Positions 7,396 through 10,064 of a stretch of 10,064 nt of DNA are shown here, piece after piece; position 1 is the stretch's first letter; the number at the start of each line of letters is the position of its first letter. The stretch comes from Desulfobacterales bacterium (GTDB taxonomy: Bacteria > Desulfobacterota > Desulfobacteria > Desulfobacterales > JAUCGF01), in assembly GCA_029940345.1 (NCBI GenBank), contig JAOZRC010000042.1, positions 5,814-15,877 of the forward strand, in the 5' to 3' direction. The position numbers were made by a program, and so were the translations under genes. Under the pieces are notes generated by a model, which saw only the letters and a program-made list of their open reading frames with translations, had not been told where the DNA came from and made no database searches.

Positions 7396-8792
7396 ATTTT
7401 ACGCCAGGCCAAAATAAGATTGCGAAAAAGATAGTAGCCCAAAGAGACTTCCCGGCCTTTTACACGGGCAACACCGCGCATACCATATATAAGATTCGGC
7501 GTCGTCTCATTTAATGCCATTCTGATAATATAACAAAACTGATTCGTCTCTGAAAGCACCGGCTTGGGACTGATTGAAACAATCTGTCCGTTGATGGCTG
7601 TTTCCGGCCGGGTGTGCAGGTAGAGCGCGATCAGAGGCTGTTCGCGCAAGACAACGGCATCAATTTCGTTTAACCATATTTTGGCAAAAGGCTTGCCAGG
7701 GCGGATAATTTCAAACAGTTTTTCACCCGCGGCAACGGATCTTCCCATGAGTTTTTCTTGTTCTTCAATGACCAAAACACCGCTGTGTTGAGCTGTAATA
7801 CGGCTTTGGGAGAGATACCAATTGATTTTGCGGATGTCGATTTGCTGTTTTTGCTGTTTGATCTTGAGCAATTCGATTTTACCACGCTGTTTGGGGTCAC
7901 TAAAAGATTCCTGGCGGATCAGATCCAAGTCGGCGCTGATTTCATCATATTTTTTGCGAGCGTCCGCCAGTTCAAACTGCAATTTGGCGGTGTCATAAAT
8001 GATCAACAGATCACTTTTGGCGATGGAGTCGCCGTTTTTAAAATAGGATTCGCCCAAAATACCGCTAAACGGCGCATATTGCATAAAAATATTTTCAGGA
8101 ACAAGTTCGAAATCGGCGGCCACATTCTGATGCGTGCGGACAAACACAAGCGCCAGGAAAAATACAATCAAGCTTAAGCCTAACATTTTAAGCGGTGTGA
8201 TCCGGCGGCGTCCTTTCAGCGCTGCCAGTGTTACTTTGCTTTTGCGCTGCAGCATCGCCCAGAGGGCCTCACTGTAATGTTGGGCTAAAAGAAATAAAAG
8301 TCCTTGAACCCCATCTTCCGAGTGGTTTTTGAATTCGAGCATCCATAGGAAAAGGTTACTTGCGGGCGCCGGACTTCCTGGTTCTCTCAAGGGAATCAGA
8401 TCAATCCGGCCGGGGAAATTTTCTTTAAAATAGTGATAAGCATCAGACGCTTTTTTTGATGCGTTATTCCGTTTCAGTATTTCGGCATCCACAGAAACCG
8501 GTTGTTTTAGCGCATGAAAAGATCTCAGCAGGTTGCGCACCTGGATGCAATATTCGGAATTGGCTTTGACCTCACTTTGCCCCATGACAGCGATAATATG
8601 CGGGCGCTCCGAACGCATATCCACCAGGCAGGCGCGGTCATAAGCGGCAATATGGCGGCTGTTATTCAAGATATGGGCGGCAAGGGCATCCGGATTGCCT
8701 TTTTGAAAGGCTTCGTGCCCTAAACGGATAATCGCGGATAAAACATTGATTTTACCTTTGAGTTCGTTCAGTTTATCAGAATGGTGATCCAT
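7392..8792 (-). CDS. GAF-like domain / single helix / HlyD-family adaptor fusion
   Basis: A 466-residue protein. Residues about 10-180 form a soluble cytoplasmic domain with GAF-like character (long N-terminal helix, YDRACLV strand, VMGQSEV, LLFLLAQHYSEALWAM terminal helix). A basic stretch and one membrane helix follow (about 202-220), then a periplasmic HlyD/membrane-fusion region: first lipoyl half at about 235-268, coiled coil at about 268-325, second lipoyl half at about 330-365, beta-barrel to about 445. The topology suggests an inner-membrane adaptor whose cytoplasmic part senses a ligand or docks a partner. It starts 23 bp after the upstream stop with AAGGCGG as ribosome binding site, and its stop overlaps the start of the protease-adaptor gene. 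The GAF assignment is by fold-like pattern only; the adaptor part is more secure. Confidence 0.83.
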   Translation of the reverse strand: MDHHSDKLNELKGKINVLSAIIRLGHEAFQKGNPDALAAHILNNSRHIAAYDRACLVDMRSERPHIIAVMGQSEVKANSEYCIQVRNLLRSFHALKQPVSVDAEILKRNNASKKASDAYHYFKENFPGRIDLIPLREPGSPAPASNLFLWMLEFKNHSEDGVQGLLFLLAQHYSEALWAMLQRKSKVTLAALKGRRRITPLKMLGLSLIVFFLALVFVRTHQNVAADFELVPENIFMQYAPFSGILGESYFKNGDSIAKSDLLIIYDTAKLQFELADARKKYDEISADLDLIRQESFSDPKQRGKIELLKIKQQKQQIDIRKINWYLSQSRITAQHSGVLVIEEQEKLMGRSVAAGEKLFEIIRPGKPFAKIWLNEIDAVVLREQPLIALYLHTRPETAINGQIVSISPKPVLSETNQFCYIIRMALNETTPNLIYGMRGVARVKGREVSLGYYLFRNLILAWRKI

Positions 8793-8815
8793 GATCGGAA
8801 TCCGCCTTGCGGGTT

Positions 8816-9619
8816 TTATTCAATCAGCACGCCTGACATGCCGGGTGCCAGGGTTTGGGCCTTATTATCCAAAACCGCTTTGACTTCGAAGGTGCGGCTG
8901 CCCGGATCAATCATACCGGCGATTTCGTAGACCACACCCTCATGTTTAACACCGGTTTCATCAATCCTGAACGTCATTTTAGCGCCTGTTTTAACAGCGT
9001 TGATCCGAGATGAAGGCAGGTGCATAAAGGCAAGCAGTTTATGGTCGTCGATAATTTCCATCACCGCTTCACCGGTTTTGACAAATTCATGTTCAAAAAT
9101 AATTTTGCGAATCAGTTTGCCGGCGAAAGGCGCTGTGATATTACAGAAATTAACGTTAAGCTGGGCCATCTTCAGTGTCGCCCGCACCAGACGAATTTTG
9201 GACTTGGCGATTTCATTGTCTGTTTTGCTTCGTTCCAGTTCCTGATTGCCCAGCGCGCCATCCCGGTATAATTCCATATTGCGTTGAAATACTTTTTCAC
9301 TGAATCTAAGTTGGGTTTCCGCCTCCAGCAGCACCGCTTTGGCCTTTAAGAGTACCTGGCGATATTGACTGTTGTCAAGTTTGACGATGGAAACGCCTTT
9401 GGTAAATTTTTCACCTGGTTTATAATTATACGTGGTAATCACCGAATCAATACGCGCCGCGATGACAGCTTTGCGATAGGGAAAGAGAACAATTTTGGTT
9501 GACCGATCGCTATCATTACTTGCCGCATACGCACTCACTGGAAAAAGCAAAAAATAGAAAACAGCTAACAGAAGTGTATCAATGCACCGAGCGAATGGCT
9601 TAATCTTTCGTTTCGACAT
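8816..9619 (-). CDS. Secreted RND/HlyD-type periplasmic adaptor, first gene of the operon
   Basis: A 267-residue protein counted from the ATG at 9617-9619, which has an AAGGA ribosome binding site 7 bases upstream. A TTG-initiated extension to 9643 would overrun that site and is disfavoured. Residues 1-32 are a classic signal peptide: basic start, hydrophobic LLLAVFYFLLF core, cleavage likely after AYA. The split biotinyl-lipoyl domain is at about 51-87 and 160-191 (NITAPFAGKLIRK), separated by an alpha-hairpin (88-155), and a beta-barrel ends the protein. It stops after the beta-barrel, so it is shorter than the usual 350-400-residue RND adaptors and lacks a membrane-proximal domain. There is no lipobox Cys, so it should be soluble in the periplasm. 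A pump gene, which normally follows such adaptors, is absent here; two further adaptors follow instead. Confidence 0.87.
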   Translation of the reverse strand: MSKRKIKPFARCIDTLLLAVFYFLLFPVSAYAASNDSDRSTKIVLFPYRKAVIAARIDSVITTYNYKPGEKFTKGVSIVKLDNSQYRQVLLKAKAVLLEAETQLRFSEKVFQRNMELYRDGALGNQELERSKTDNEIAKSKIRLVRATLKMAQLNVNFCNITAPFAGKLIRKIIFEHEFVKTGEAVMEIIDDHKLLAFMHLPSSRINAVKTGAKMTFRIDETGVKHEGVVYEIAGMIDPGSRTFEVKAVLDNKAQTLAPGMSGVLIE

Positions 9620-9701
9620 AATATTTTCCTTTTTGCTGTACAATCCCGAATAGCGCTAGTATATACCATCAAACTGTTATTTCTTACAAGGAGTGATTTT
9701 A
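9620..9701. promoter_or_regulatory. Divergent intergenic region, likely promoters for the adaptor operon and the small gene
   Basis: An 82-bp AT-rich region between two divergent starts. On the minus strand TATACT (9658-9663) resembles a sigma-70 -10 box, with TTGTAA upstream but at over-long spacing (about 20 bp). On the plus strand TTGCTG with TAGTAT at 18 bp spacing is possible. The assignments are weak; that promoters exist here follows mainly from the divergent gene arrangement. Confidence 0.4.
9688..9693 (+). promoter_or_regulatory. Ribosome binding site AAGGAG deciding the start of the small gene
   Basis: AAGGAG at 9688-9693 lies 8 bases before the ATG at 9702. The longer reading frame that begins with GTG at 9693 would start inside this site, so the ATG is the real start. 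Confidence 0.85.
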
Positions 9702-9971
9702 ATGAGTGATGAAAAAGAAATTTATGTGGATGGTATTGGGAAGGTGCATTTCGTCGGCGGCATGGTGCGGTTTGATATGGTGACGCTTAAGCCCAACGAA
9801 GATGGGACCAATCGTGAACCCGTGCCTGAATTTAAGCAACGGATTATTATGCCGCCGAACGGTTTGTTAGGTATGTACAATACGATGAAGCAATTTATTG
9901 ATCAATTGGTGGATGCCGGCGTATTGCGCAAAACTCAAAAAGCGCCAACGCCTAAAAAGAAACTGCACTAG
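9702..9971 (+). CDS. Small conserved-looking soluble protein, 89 residues, unknown function
   Basis: An 89-residue protein with a strong ribosome binding site. The sequence has beta-strand-like segments (EIYVDGIGKVHFVGGMVRFD, then QRIIMPPNG), a predicted helix (LLGMYNTMKQFIDQLVDAGVL) and a Lys/Pro-rich tail. There is no signal peptide and no membrane helix, so it should be cytoplasmic. The arrangement of strands followed by an RI-M-P helix region faintly recalls DUF3467-type small proteins, but this is a guess. It is divergently transcribed from the adaptor/protease operon, so it may share its control region; whether it works with the operon is not known. Confidence 0.8.
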   Translation: MSDEKEIYVDGIGKVHFVGGMVRFDMVTLKPNEDGTNREPVPEFKQRIIMPPNGLLGMYNTMKQFIDQLVDAGVLRKTQKAPTPKKKLH

Positions 9972-10064
9972 CAGGCGTCGGCATGATAATTGCTGTAAGG
10001 CGCTTCCCATTTCTTAGAGCCTGTTTGGAAAGTCGTGATCGAAGCGAAAAAGTGTGAGAGCGAG
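9972..10064. other. Downstream non-coding end of the window
   Basis: Ninety-three bases after the small gene with no recognisable terminator, repeat or gene start. Confidence 0.5.

Noticed and set aside
7758..8177. 139-residue open frame on the plus strand
   Set aside because: It is antisense to the well-supported GAF/HlyD adaptor gene and has no ribosome binding site or family resemblance.
8802..8820. CCGCCTTGCGG hairpin followed by GTTTTATT, terminator-like on the plus strand
   Set aside because: It lies in the 23-bp gap of a minus-strand operon with no plus-strand gene to terminate, and contains the ribosome binding site of the downstream gene; the resemblance is probably coincidental.
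9641..9643. TTG start for the periplasmic adaptor
   Set aside because: The ATG at 9617-9619 has an AAGGA site at good spacing and gives a typical signal peptide; the TTG extension would contain that site.

Overview
The window looks like a chromosomal segment of a Gram-negative bacterium of moderate GC. It has signal-peptide and periplasmic-adaptor proteins, AAGG-type ribosome binding sites, and palindromic repeats between genes. The style of the HlyD/M50 genes and the GTCCC-type repeats would fit a deltaproteobacterial (Desulfobacterota-like) or similar environmental lineage. That placement is an impression from gene content, not a measured result. No rRNA, tRNA, CRISPR array, transposase or phage gene was seen.

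Left part, plus strand. The window opens in the last codons of a gene whose C-terminus is a perfect tandem of the heptapeptide DDTSSKK. A non-coding stretch (126-479) follows, holding several inverted repeats built on GGTGGGCA/TGCCCACC. Next is a 284-residue six-helix membrane protein of unknown function with conserved-looking acidic/His motifs in its helices. A 129-bp palindromic, MITE-like element (1338-1466) then precedes a 1085-residue three-part protein: a membrane transporter domain resembling ATP/ADP (NTT/MFS-like) carriers, a HEAT-like helical repeat region, and a C-terminal cyclic-nucleotide-binding domain with an intact phosphate-binding cassette.

Middle. About 500 bp without a credible gene (4754-5250) contain a large imperfect inverted repeat (4868-5200). 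A second inverted repeat (5013-5155) is nested inside it, with two GTCCC-loop-GGGAC hairpins. An 11-bp word, TTGGCATCCTT, is shared by this element and the region just after the first palindromic element.

Right part, minus strand. Three tightly spaced genes form an operon read from about 9619 down to 5251. In transcription order they are a secreted RND/HlyD-type periplasmic adaptor, a GAF-like domain/single-helix/HlyD adaptor fusion, and a PqqD-like/M50 zinc metalloprotease/HlyD fusion that starts with TTG in a TTGA overlap. All three carry a split biotinyl-lipoyl adaptor core. No ABC or RND pump and no TolC-type channel lies in the window, so the set looks like a dedicated envelope export or processing apparatus whose substrate is elsewhere. 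A small 89-residue soluble protein with a strong ribosome binding site is transcribed divergently from an 82-bp intergenic region.
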